NCBI RefSeq assembly: GCF_000340565.2
Contig: NZ_CP007203.1
Span: forward strand, 1 to 64,000
DNA from: Nodularia spumigena CCY9414
GTDB lineage: Bacteria > Cyanobacteriota > Cyanobacteriia > Cyanobacteriales > Nostocaceae
DNA: 64,000 nt
Direction: 5' to 3'
The notes beneath the pieces are model-generated. The model saw only the letters and a list, made by a program, of their open reading frames with translations. It was not told the origin of the DNA and ran no database searches. Of the stretch, positions 28,247 through 36,372 are shown piece after piece; position 1 is the first letter of the stretch, and each line of letters begins with the position of its first letter. The position numbers and the translations under genes were made by a program.

Positions 28247-29308
28247 TCAAGGTGCGATCGCCCAAATATTAACTCTGCCATCAAAACTACCACTGGCGAG
28301 GGTTTGACCATCAGGACTAAAGGCGATCGCACTTACCCAGTCTGAATGTCCCATCAGTGTATTTACTAACTCTCCTGTAGTTAAATTCCACAATTTTACG
28401 CCATCTCTGCCGGCACTGGCTAAGGTTTGTCCATCGCGATTGATGGCGATCGCATTCACCCAATTATTGTGTCCTGTGAGGGTGCGTACTGGCTGGTTAG
28501 CATTCAGATTCCAAACTTTAATTGTGCGATCGCGGCTAGCCGTCACGAAATTTGACCCGTCTGGCGTGAAAGCGAGGGTAGTCACTGTCCGGGAATGTCC
28601 AGTAAATTCACGGATTAATTCACCAGTATTCAAGTTCCACAGCTTAATCACACCCTTATTATCACCACTAACTAAAGTCTGACCATCAGGACTCATTGCT
28701 AGTGTATGTATAGAATTATCAAACCTGACTAAAGTCGCCAGTGGGCGTTGCTGTAATAAATCCCACATCCTAATACCGTCTAAAGCACCACTGACGAGAA
28801 CTCGACTATCGGCAGATACAGCTAAAGACATCACATTACTGCTATGTCCCACAAAAGAGCGGCTAAACTTATTATTTCTCAGATTCCAAAGATTAATTGT
28901 ATTATCGCTGCTACAGCTAATTAAAGTTTGTCCATCTGGGGAAATTACCAAAGACTTCACCCCAGTTTTATGCGCTTTCCTAATACGCGCCACTCTTTTA
29001 CCAGTTCCGGTATTCCACAATTCGATTATGCCATCATTTTTAGAACCACCACTGGCCAGAATTTGGCTATTAGGGCTAAAGGCTAAAGATTCAACATTTC
29101 CTTGATGTCCAGAGAAGCTGTAAAGCAGTTGGGGATTTGTAACCGCAGCTTTGATTCGAGAGTCTGGTGTAAATTCCACCACAGCATGAGCAGCACGAAT
29201 GTTTAACCCTTGCCAGACAGTTATCGGCAGAGCGATCGCTGCCATAAATGCCATAATAATATACGGATGCAGTACGGAATTATCACCACTTTTTCTCTCA
29301 CTCCTCAC
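28247..29308 (-). CDS. WD40-repeat protein with N-terminal membrane anchor
   Basis: 353 residues. One hydrophobic segment (about 17-36, IIMAFMAAIALPITVWQGL) anchors the protein or serves as an uncleaved signal. Seven WD40 repeats follow, with typical ends such as IIELWNTGTG, TINLWNLRNN, GIRMWDLLQQ, VIKLWNLNTG, TIKVWNLNAN, GVKLWNLTTG and RVNIWAIAP, enough to close one seven-bladed propeller. Such domains are interaction platforms and no enzyme domain is fused. Partner and function are unknown. Followed by a strong hairpin. Confidence 0.85.
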   Translation of the reverse strand: MRSERKSGDNSVLHPYIIMAFMAAIALPITVWQGLNIRAAHAVVEFTPDSRIKAAVTNPQLLYSFSGHQGNVESLAFSPNSQILASGGSKNDGIIELWNTGTGKRVARIRKAHKTGVKSLVISPDGQTLISCSSDNTINLWNLRNNKFSRSFVGHSSNVMSLAVSADSRVLVSGALDGIRMWDLLQQRPLATLVRFDNSIHTLAMSPDGQTLVSGDNKGVIKLWNLNTGELIREFTGHSRTVTTLAFTPDGSNFVTASRDRTIKVWNLNANQPVRTLTGHNNWVNAIAINRDGQTLASAGRDGVKLWNLTTGELVNTLMGHSDWVSAIAFSPDGQTLASGSFDGRVNIWAIAP

Positions 29309-29356
29309 TATTTTTCCTCACTTTTAAGTTATTTACGCCAATAAAATTTACAGAAT

Positions 29357-29440
29357 TATAGCAACCGCCAAGGTGGTTATGACACGGCAAAAGTCTAAAA
29401 CTCAGTCACAGCAAGTATTTCAATTTTGACTCTTGCTATA
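29357..29440. repeat. 84-bp repeat with TATAGCAA / TTGCTATA ends
   Basis: Begins TATAGCAACCGCCAAGGTGG and ends GACTCTTGCTATA. The same unit, interrupted by another element, is at 18536-18722, and one end occurs at 28141-28164. Its right end contains the stop codon of the minus-strand gene at 29436. Confidence 0.65.
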
Positions 29441-29747
29441 TATCCCTACCAGACCGGGGTGGTTTTTTCTTAGAAATAGTCAGAATTGGCAGAGTAGGAC
29501 TAGATGACTGCGAAGGCAAGTAATGTTGTACTACAGGCTGGTCTGGTAGGGGTCGCCGTTGCTGGATACGCCATAACTTAAAAGCTAGGCTGATCCCTGC
29601 TGTCCCCAAACCGAAAGCAAATAATGACCAACTATCATCCAATCCGCCAATCAACGCATCAACCACACCTACCGTCATCAATACGCTGATTATTGTGTCT
29701 TTTCTGTAGGCTGACTTTATAAAACGAGGTAATACAGCATTCATCAC
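29436..29747 (-). CDS. Small hypothetical membrane protein
   Basis: 103 residues with two short hydrophobic stretches (about 18-34, IISVLMTVGVVDALIGG, and 40-57, SLFAFGLGTAGISLAFKL). A proline- and serine-rich cytoplasm-like tail with KKKPPRSGRDI follows. No family is recognised. The C-terminal codons and stop lie in the end of the 29357-29440 repeat, so the natural C-terminus may have been replaced. Divergent from nothing close; upstream is a 328-bp gap. Confidence 0.55.
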   Translation of the reverse strand: MMNAVLPRFIKSAYRKDTIISVLMTVGVVDALIGGLDDSWSLFAFGLGTAGISLAFKLWRIQQRRPLPDQPVVQHYLPSQSSSPTLPILTISKKKPPRSGRDI

Positions 29748-29996
29748 AACTTGGTTTATCCAGATTACCTTATGTGTAACTTAATCGAGAATACCTCACA
29801 CATTAACTGCCATTTTGATGATAGTCATCTAAATGACTAAAATCTTCTCCAGTACCGAAAAAGTGTAGTGATTAATCATCTTGCAGGTGTCTTTTACCAG
29901 CAATTTTAAAATCATAGCAACACTTGTTTCTGTGCCTTTGCCTCATAGACGGCAAGTCGTGCAAGGAAGTTCGCTATTAGGTATTGATACGGTCAA

Positions 29997-30021
29997 AACC
30001 AGCTAGTTGTTCCAGCTGGTT
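29997..30021 (-). terminator. Hairpin with T-tract downstream of hli gene
   Basis: On the minus strand AACCAGCT, a 9-nt loop, AGCTGGTT and then TTG form an 8-bp stem ending in a short T-run, 55 bp past the hli stop. This is the only feature seen in the 29748-30075 gap. Confidence 0.5.
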
Positions 30022-30075
30022 CAAACACTTCTAATTACTAGTTTACAACTTCAAGTATTATGCTTGTTGACAGCA

Positions 30076-30246
30076 CTATTTCAGGCCTAGCCATGATAGC
30101 ACACCTTGATTAGTGGAATACTCAATCACTACCATCAATAAAAAGCCAATCATTGCAGCTCGACCGTTTAAGCGTTCAGCATATTCATTAAAACCAAATT
30201 TAGGATCTTCTAATTTGGGAGTAATTGTTGGTTGTGATTGTGTCAT
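30076..30246 (-). CDS. hli: High-light-inducible protein (single-helix chlorophyll a/b-binding-like)
   Basis: 56 residues from MTQSQPTI. The conserved helix FGFNEYAERLNGRAAMIGF has the ExxNxRxxM chlorophyll-binding motif and is followed by a hydrophobic run and a short C-terminus. Hli proteins sit in the thylakoid membrane and protect chlorophyll-binding complexes under strong light. An open frame continues upstream to 30366, but that extension lacks family features, so the ATG at 30246, preceded by AGAGG, is chosen. A terminator-like hairpin follows. Confidence 0.88.
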   Translation of the reverse strand: MTQSQPTITPKLEDPKFGFNEYAERLNGRAAMIGFLLMVVIEYSTNQGVLSWLGLK

Positions 30247-30433
30247 TTTCCAGAAACCTCTTTTTGGCAAACGGGACTTAAAAAAGTGAACAGATGGCGG
30301 CGATACTGGTGCTTGAATACCAGCATCAATTGGAGAATCGGCTACAGCTTCCAGAAAGAAAACCACAGCAACACTATTTTAACAATTTGTAATGATTTTT
30401 TATATATTGTAGAAATACTGGGGCAATATTGAA

Positions 30434-30815
30434 CCTCCCCACGTCTAAAGCCAGGGGATTCTTGCCTACCTGAAAAAGGCGACAACGGGACATTCAAGTA
30501 TCCCTCTACTCACTCAAAGAGCTTTTGCTCTCATTCGCGCATACTTTCTGAGTCCTTCATATTTTAAAGATGAACGCTCCATATCCTGCCATTATTCGCC
30601 CTTTAACTATTCCGAATCGAGTCGGATATGTCCGTTGCCGGGATTGCTCCGTACTAGGATACTTCAATGCGCTGAAGGTTATTCCTACTTGTTTTCTCGC
30701 TAATCTATTTTAACACTGTGGCTAAAGCCACGCAATCGTTTGACGGAACTTAAAAGTTCTTACCGCCTTCTCCCCATGCCTAAAGTCAGGGGCTTGCGTC
30801 TCGTTTTTCGGTCAA
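30434..30815 (-). mobile_element. IS200/IS605-type relic or non-autonomous derivative without tnpA/tnpB
   Basis: Two near-identical 21-bp sequences of the form CCCCAyGyCTAAAGyCAGGGG occur in the same orientation at 30437-30457 and 30772-30792, each able to fold into a small hairpin. Same-orientation hairpins at both ends are the mark of IS200/IS605 elements. Between them are other stem-loops (GTGGCTAAAGCCAC at 30719-30732; AAGAGCTTTTGCTCTCATT near 30517) but no transposase frame. On the minus strand the interior resembles the 3' region that follows tnpB genes in these elements and might include a relic guide-RNA scaffold; this is inference. Confidence 0.55.
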
Positions 30816-30943
30816 GGGTAGGAGTTTCATCCCTTGCTAGTGGGGTTGAGAAAACTAGGTTAGTAGTTAGTGATCCCTAATACGGAAGTGTAAGCCTGAC
30901 ACTGGCAGGCTAAAGTTAAATAAAAAATCATTAGAGGCGGAAC

Positions 30944-32035
30944 ATGGAAATCGGCGTTCCTAGAGAGTCTAAGGATCAGGAATTTCGGGTAGGGTTGAGT
31001 CCTTCTAGTGTGCGAGTGCTACAAGAAAATGGTCATGCCATTTTTGTTGAGACTAAAGCAGGTAGTGGTGCGGGATTTACAGACGATGATTATCGAGAGT
31101 CTGGGGCTGAAATTGTTTCCACACCGGAAAAAACTTGGAATCGGGAGTTAGTTGTCAAAGTCAAAGAACCTTTGACAAGTGAGTATAAATTTTTACAACA
31201 AAAGCAGATTTTATTCACTTATCTACATTTAGCGGCTGATCGGAAATTGACCGAGCATTTAATTGATTGTGGCACTTGTGCGATCGCCTACGAAACCGTA
31301 GAACAACCCGGTGCTAACAAACTACCACTGCTGAGTCCTATGAGCATTATTGCAGGTAGGCTAGCAGTACAATTTGGAGCCAGATTTCTAGAACGCCAGC
31401 AAGGTGGTAGAGGAGTTCTCTTAGGTGGTGTCCCTGGAGTCAAAGCCGGAAAAGTCGTCATCTTAGGCGGCGGCGTTGTCGGTACAGAAGCCGCTAAAAT
31501 TGCTGTAGGCATGGGTGCTGCTGTGCAAATCTTAGATGTGAGTGTCGAGCGCTTATCTTACTTAGAAACCCTATTTGGTTCTAGAGTCGAACTACTTTAC
31601 AGTAACTCTGCTCATATCGAAGCCGCTATCAAAGAAGCCGACTTACTAATTGGTGCAGTTTTAGTCCCAGGACGTAGAGCGCCCATATTAGTATCCCGTG
31701 AATTGGTCAAACAAATGCATCCCGGTTCAGTCATCGTAGATGTTGCAGTTGATCAAGGCGGTTGTGTGGAAACACTACACGTAACATCACATACTAATCC
31801 CGTATATGTTGAAGAAGGTGTAGTCCATTATGGTGTTCCTAATATGCCAGGTGCTGTACCTTGGACAGCAACACAAGCATTAAATAACAGTACGTTACCC
31901 TATGTTGTGCAGTTAGCAAATCTAGGTATCAAAGCATTAGAGGTTAACCCAGCATTAGCTAAAGGCTTGAATGTCCAAAATCATCGCTTAGTACATCCAG
32001 CTGTACAAGAGGTTTTCCCAGATTTAGTAAATTAA
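30944..32035 (+). CDS. ald: Alanine dehydrogenase
   Basis: NAD-dependent, reversible conversion of alanine to pyruvate and ammonium. The 363 residues start MEIGVPRESKDQEFRVGL (substrate-site Arg at 15) and contain VKVKEPLTSEY (Lys), LFTYLHLAADR (His) and the NAD-binding VVILGGGVVGTEAAKIAVGMG. VYVEEGVVHYGVPNMPGAVPWTAT is the usual late segment. Family length is 360-375. In heterocyst-forming cyanobacteria the enzyme feeds on alanine in nitrogen-fixing filaments. GAGGCGG precedes the ATG. It stands alone, after the IS-type relic. Confidence 0.95.
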   Translation: MEIGVPRESKDQEFRVGLSPSSVRVLQENGHAIFVETKAGSGAGFTDDDYRESGAEIVSTPEKTWNRELVVKVKEPLTSEYKFLQQKQILFTYLHLAADRKLTEHLIDCGTCAIAYETVEQPGANKLPLLSPMSIIAGRLAVQFGARFLERQQGGRGVLLGGVPGVKAGKVVILGGGVVGTEAAKIAVGMGAAVQILDVSVERLSYLETLFGSRVELLYSNSAHIEAAIKEADLLIGAVLVPGRRAPILVSRELVKQMHPGSVIVDVAVDQGGCVETLHVTSHTNPVYVEEGVVHYGVPNMPGAVPWTATQALNNSTLPYVVQLANLGIKALEVNPALAKGLNVQNHRLVHPAVQEVFPDLVN

Positions 32036-32161
32036 TGTTACAGGCTATTAAGTAAGTAAACATTAATAAATTCAAGCTTGTAGTAAGTGTTTTAAAAGTA
32101 AAGCACTTACTACAGAAGGTAAATTTGTTTAACCTAGTAATTACAGGGTTTAACTAAAGCT

Positions 32162-33004
32162 TCATGAAGAACGACAAAAATCATGGAGATAGTTATAAAG
32201 TTCCCGAAATAAGGGACATTTCTTTTGAACTACATCGGGGTGTATATCAGCTAATAACGCAGGTGTATGTAAACCTTTAGAAAAGCGGGTTGAACTGCTA
32301 TCAAATTCATCTATAACACTAGAATCTACTAGCGCCTGTGATAATTTTTCTAGACAACAATCTCTTTCACTATCATACTCACTAAATGACTCTGGGGTAT
32401 CAAAAGAAATATTTTTCTCTGTACTCAACCACTGACACATACGCTGGTGTCTGCCTTTAAAATCAGGATGTTTGGCTACTGAATTAAACCAATCTGCGAT
32501 AATCCAAGCTTCTAATTCAGGAGCAGCAAATCCCACAATTTTTTTGAAATTACTAGATTCTGGTATTGTTAATATTGCCGCTAATATTTTTTCTTGTTGC
32601 TCAGTAGCATTGCGACAATCTAAATCGTCAAAAACTAAAATCAAATTACACTTATTGGGTTCATACTTGAAAGCAATAGGTAATTCACGTCTAATTTGTT
32701 CAATTAAACTTTTACCCGTTTTGCCATAACTATGTACCTTATTAGGTTTACCACCAGGTTTATTACGAACTGGGGTTTTTCTTTCAAATTGGCATCCAGG
32801 AAAACTTTTTTCTAAACAGGACTTACGCAAAATCATGAAAAAACGAACCACATTCGCGTAGCGTCTCCCCTTGGGAGAAGAACGCGAAGGACACGAAGGA
32901 AAGAGGGTTGCAGAGAGTTATTGCGTAAGTCCTACTAAAAAAGGAATCAGTCCTCTAACTTCAGCTTCCCCACCACCGGCAAACACCCATACTACCACGG
33001 CCAT
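32162..33004 (-). pseudogene. DUF4276-family (TOPRIM-like) gene split by a MITE
   Basis: The open frame left today (32162-32851) begins inside the element at 32817-32934. Upstream of it, 32940-33004 codes VFAGGGEAEVRGLIPFL in the right frame, ending at the insertion. Removing the 118-bp element and one 5-bp target copy joins the two parts in frame as LIPFLEKSFPGCQF, giving 720 nt (239 codons plus stop). The restored protein has an early GGGE, a central LILVFDDLD and APELEAWIIADW, which fit DUF4276 proteins with a TOPRIM-like acidic site. Start: ATG 33004, or GTG 32998 with GGAGG seven bases upstream; either overlaps the ATPase gene. The downstream piece may still yield an N-truncated protein. 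Confidence 0.8.
32817..32934. mobile_element. MITE, 118 bp, with 5-bp target duplication CTAAA
   Basis: Ends CAGGACTTACGCAA (32817-32830) and TTGCGTAAGTCCTA (32921-32934), 13 bp perfectly inverted. It is flanked by CTAAA at 32812-32816 and again at 32935-32939. The inside shares AAAAAACGAACCAC, CGTAGCGTCTCCCC and GAGAGTT with the 3044 and 5857 copies but is shorter. There is no coding capacity, so it must have been mobilised in trans. It interrupts the DUF4276 gene. Confidence 0.9.
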
Positions 33005-34305
33005 CCTCCAATACTGGGATCGCCAACACGGTATAAATCACCTAATTCCCATCCTTCTGCTAGTTTTTCACTCAGCATTTCAGGAGAAAGCGTTTTTATG
33101 GAGAAATGCATTTTATCTTCTGAGTAAAAACAAAAAACATTTTCTAAACAATCTGTGAAATGATCTAAAAGGTCAGGGCTGTGGGTGGTAATAATTACTT
33201 GTGTTTTTCTGGCAGCTTTTTTAATCCATTCTGCTAAAATCGGCATCCATGATACGTGTAACCCTAATTCTGGTTCATCAATTACTAACAATGATGGTAA
33301 AATTGGCGAATGTAAGATAGTTGCCCAACACAACATTCTTACAGTTCCATCTGATAACTCATTTAGACAAAATGCTTCTTTAATATCTTGAAAATATAAT
33401 TCTAAAGTTAGGGATAATCTACCAGAACGTATGGGTCGAAGACGACGGCTTTTCGGTAATATAGCCTTTAATGCGATGTTAATACTTTCTTCAAATTCGA
33501 TATCCTGTTGAATTAAATTATCCAATACTAAAGGTAAATTATCTCCAGATTGTGATAAGTAAATATCACTTCCTCCAATTTTTGGTTCTGATAGCCGGAT
33601 TTCATTCAAATCCATATTATTGGCATTATAAAATTGCCACTGGGAAACTAATTCAATTAATTCTCTTCTGACTTTATAAACAGGTGTATTTTCAGGAGGA
33701 TATTGACTATGTTCAAGTAGCTTGGGAATAGTAGCAAGTCCTAAAGAATTGCTTGGTATATCTTCTAAACCTTCAAAATGAGTTCTTAAAGTTTGACCAG
33801 GTTCATCATAAACTGAAACAGCGCCTTTGCCAAATTCTCTGTCATGGAATTTATAATAATAAAAAGGTGTCGATGAATTGTAATCATGTAAATTGACTCC
33901 ATTATATAAATACTCTTCTCCTATAGAAACTTTGAGATTAGGTTTATTCACAAAAATTTTTATATCAAGGATTCTGCTATCTTTAGAAGCTGTATTAATT
34001 TGGGTATTTTGAGGAAATTCAAAACAATATGCAAGTCTTACTCTCGCAGGACTATCTACACTAATATCTAAAATTCTGTCACCGCCACATTGAGATATAG
34101 CATCTTCAAAACTACTGACACCTCTATTTTCATCGGGAATTTTAGTTAGGCTAGATTTTAAGAATTTTAAGCAACTGATAAAATTGCTTTTACCTGAATT
34201 ATTTGCACCTATAAAAATATTGAGTTTCTGGAGTTCAACTACTTGTTCTAAAGATAGATTCTTATAATTTTTAGTAATCAAAAAGCGCAGCAGAGGTTGA
34301 TTCAT
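32992..34305 (-). CDS. AAA/ABC-type ATPase (OLD/RloA-like) paired with the DUF4276 gene
   Basis: 437 residues. Walker A GANNSGKS at 33-40, an ABC-like signature LSDGT at 317-321, Walker B LLVIDEPE at 339-346 and a switch His in TTHS at 373-376. The insert between the halves is long and helical. This is the AAA_15/AAA_21 ATPase architecture found in OLD-type and other two-gene defence cassettes. No TOPRIM domain is fused; that role falls to the downstream DUF4276 gene, whose start overlaps this stop. Anti-phage function is inferred from this pairing. The gene itself is intact, but its partner is disrupted. Confidence 0.85.
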   Translation of the reverse strand: MNQPLLRFLITKNYKNLSLEQVVELQKLNIFIGANNSGKSNFISCLKFLKSSLTKIPDENRGVSSFEDAISQCGGDRILDISVDSPARVRLAYCFEFPQNTQINTASKDSRILDIKIFVNKPNLKVSIGEEYLYNGVNLHDYNSSTPFYYYKFHDREFGKGAVSVYDEPGQTLRTHFEGLEDIPSNSLGLATIPKLLEHSQYPPENTPVYKVRRELIELVSQWQFYNANNMDLNEIRLSEPKIGGSDIYLSQSGDNLPLVLDNLIQQDIEFEESINIALKAILPKSRRLRPIRSGRLSLTLELYFQDIKEAFCLNELSDGTVRMLCWATILHSPILPSLLVIDEPELGLHVSWMPILAEWIKKAARKTQVIITTHSPDLLDHFTDCLENVFCFYSEDKMHFSIKTLSPEMLSEKLAEGWELGDLYRVGDPSIGGWPW

Positions 34306-34455
34306 AAAACTGCCAATAAATTTCTTGATTTCTAATTATAACCGACTATATTTTTTAATATTACACATTGATAGTTGATGGAGAGCAAGAAAAGTCTTAT
34401 TGACACAATTTGCAACAAAACTACTCTAGATGCCGCCTTTTGGTATATTCACGCC

Positions 34456-34481
34456 CTATTTAAAACGTGTATCCTAAATAG
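34456..34481. promoter_or_regulatory. Inverted repeat upstream of cydA
   Basis: CTATTTA (34456-34462) and TAAATAG (34475-34481) are perfect 7-bp arms separated by 12 bp, ending 25 bp before the cydA GTG. Candidate operator or promoter-overlapping site. A strong AGGGAGGAAA ribosome site follows at 34495-34504. Confidence 0.35.
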
Positions 34482-34506
34482 TGTGGCTAAATAAGGGAGG
34501 AAATTC

Positions 34507-35952
34507 GTGGAATTTTTATCCGATTCAGTGGTGTTATCACGGATGCAGTTTGCATTCACGGCACTATTTCACATGATATGGCCTGTCCTGACCACAGGAA
34601 TGGGGATTTATCTGGTCATAGTTGAAGGAGTATGGCTCAAAACTCGTAACCCTGATTACTACCTTCATGCTCGTTTTTGGTCAAAGTTTTACGTCCTCAA
34701 CTTTGGGATTGGTGTAGCAACGGGTATCCCAATGGAATTTCAATTTGGTACGAATTGGGGACCTTTCTCGGAAGCTGTAGGTAACTTTTTTGGTAGCGTT
34801 ATCGGTTTTGAGGCTTCTTGGGCATTTATGCTCGAAGCAGCATTTTTAGGTATTATGTTATTCGGCTGGGAACGCGTTAATCCCGCCATTCATTATCTTT
34901 TAACAATTTTGGTAGCTTTTGGCGCGAATTTATCAACTCTGTGGATTTTGACAGCAAATTCCTGGATGCAAACTCCCGCAGGTGGAGCAATGGTTGATGG
35001 TAAATTTGTTGTCAGTGATTACTTTCAGGCAATTTTAAATCCCTTCATGGTCAATAGTGTGCTGCATATGTTTTTTGCCACACTGGAAACTTCTTTATTT
35101 GTGATTGGTGGAATTAGTGCTTGGTATATTTTGAAGCAACGCCACCAAGCTTTTTTTACTCGGTCTTTAAAGATTGCTTTAGCAGCTGCGATCGCAGTCG
35201 CACCATTACAAATATACATCGGTCACTTAAGCGGCGAACAAGTTTATCACTATCAACCCACCAAACTCGCAGCAATGGAAGCCCAATGGGAATCTTCCCC
35301 AGCTGGACAACCTGCTGATTGGAGTTTGCTGGCTATACCCAACGAAAAAGCCCAGAAAAATGACTGGGAAATCACCATTCCCAATGCGTTGGGGTACATT
35401 CTGGAATTTAAGCAAAATCTTTCAGAACCGTTACGCGGTTTAAAAGAGTGGAAACCAGAAGACCGTCCCCACATGGTGGGTTTAATTTATTACGCCTTCC
35501 GCACCATGATCGCCATTGGCTTTTTCTTAGCCGGCTTAATGCTGTTAAGCACCCTACAATGGTTACGTGGTAAGCTCTCAGCCGAAAATATTACCCAGCA
35601 ACGTTGGTTGATGCGAGCTTGGATACTAGCCGCACCTTTAGGATATATCGCCATAGAATCAGGCTGGATTGTGCGTTGTGTAGGTAGACAACCTTGGACA
35701 CTTTACGGACAAATCCGCACAGTTGATGCTGCTTCTAATGTACCTGCTAGCAATGTTTTAGTTTCACTCAGTAGCTTTGTCACAGTGTACAGTTTGTTAT
35801 TTATTGCAGCTATATATTTCGGTAGTCGGATTATTCGTCAAGGGCCAAATCTGGACTTACCAATCCCCGGAGTAGAAATTACTAAACCTGCAATAGAAAC
35901 TTCTCCTGGAGAGTTTATACCCGATGAACGTCCTGTAGAAGCACAACAATAG
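34507..35952 (+). CDS. cydA: Cytochrome bd-type quinol oxidase subunit I
   Basis: Oxidises plastoquinol or ubiquinol and reduces oxygen; multi-helix membrane protein carrying the haems. The 481 residues start MEFLSDSVVLSRMQFAFTAL, with the conserved haem-ligand histidine at 22 in LFHMIWP. GWIVRCVGRQPWTLYGQIRT is the GRQPW region that ends the quinol-binding loop. The loop is shorter than in E. coli CydA, as in the CIO subgroup common in cyanobacteria. The GTG start is set by a strong GGGAGGA site. cydB follows, but 420 bp of repeats lie between them. Confidence 0.94.
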   Translation: MEFLSDSVVLSRMQFAFTALFHMIWPVLTTGMGIYLVIVEGVWLKTRNPDYYLHARFWSKFYVLNFGIGVATGIPMEFQFGTNWGPFSEAVGNFFGSVIGFEASWAFMLEAAFLGIMLFGWERVNPAIHYLLTILVAFGANLSTLWILTANSWMQTPAGGAMVDGKFVVSDYFQAILNPFMVNSVLHMFFATLETSLFVIGGISAWYILKQRHQAFFTRSLKIALAAAIAVAPLQIYIGHLSGEQVYHYQPTKLAAMEAQWESSPAGQPADWSLLAIPNEKAQKNDWEITIPNALGYILEFKQNLSEPLRGLKEWKPEDRPHMVGLIYYAFRTMIAIGFFLAGLMLLSTLQWLRGKLSAENITQQRWLMRAWILAAPLGYIAIESGWIVRCVGRQPWTLYGQIRTVDAASNVPASNVLVSLSSFVTVYSLLFIAAIYFGSRIIRQGPNLDLPIPGVEITKPAIETSPGEFIPDERPVEAQQ

Positions 35953-36372
35953 GCTTTCGGGACTGGGGATGTTTGGGGGGTTGACGACGGAAATATATTC
36001 TGTAGGGGCGGGTTGATAAATATGCTTTCCTATCAACCAGGATCTAAATAAACCCGCCCTCAGAGGGTGTTTGAAAAGTGGTTGGCTGTGATTTTAGGCA
36101 CTCGCAGATCCCCCCTAGCCTTGAAAAGGGGGGAATTAGAATCAAAGTCCCCCTTCTTCTACGCCGAAGGCGCATCCCCGAAGGGGTTTAGGGGGATTTA
36201 GGGGGATCTAGAATGTTTTGCTACCAACAATAGGACTTTTCAAACATCCTCTCACTCCCAAGCTGTAAAGGTGGGTTACGACGGAAATATATTTTTAGTA
36301 TTGTGCAGAGTTTTGTCGCCGTCTAACCCACCCTACTTTGTATTTTTGACAAACATCGCAACAGGTAATTAT
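35953..36372. repeat. Stack of three inverted-repeat units between cydA and cydB
   Basis: From left: a unit with GGGCGGGTT (36006-36014) and AACCCGCCC (36051-36059); a 191-bp unit at 36062-36252; a unit with GGTGGGTT and AACCCACC arms (36270-36335). The 16-mer ACGACGGAAATATATT occurs at 35984-35999 and again at 36278-36293, so parts are duplicated. No gene is seen. The open frame entering cydB from 36271 is built on repeat sequence. Confidence 0.65.
36062..36252. mobile_element. MITE-like element, 191 bp, 18-bp inverted ends
   Basis: Ends AGAGGGTGTTTGAAAAGT (36062-36079) and ACTTTTCAAACATCCTCT (36235-36252) are inverted copies with one mismatch. The interior has C-rich and G-rich palindromic blocks (GATCCCCCCTAGCC, GGGGGATTTAGGGGGATC). 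A single matching end, GGAGGATGTTTGAAAAGT, occurs at 56669-56686, so the family is dispersed. A 3-bp TCA flank may be a target duplication; this is uncertain. Confidence 0.65.

Noticed and set aside
30247-30366. Longer N-terminus for the high-light-inducible protein
   Set aside because: Family members begin shortly before the chlorophyll-binding helix, and the extension has no matching features.
32852-32934. Short coding continuation of the present DUF4276 frame into the MITE
   Set aside because: Those codons are element sequence; the real upstream part of the gene is beyond the element at 32940-33004.
36271-36372. Longer N-terminus for CydB
   Set aside because: The codons are derived from an inverted-repeat unit and CydB proteins start at METL-like sequence.
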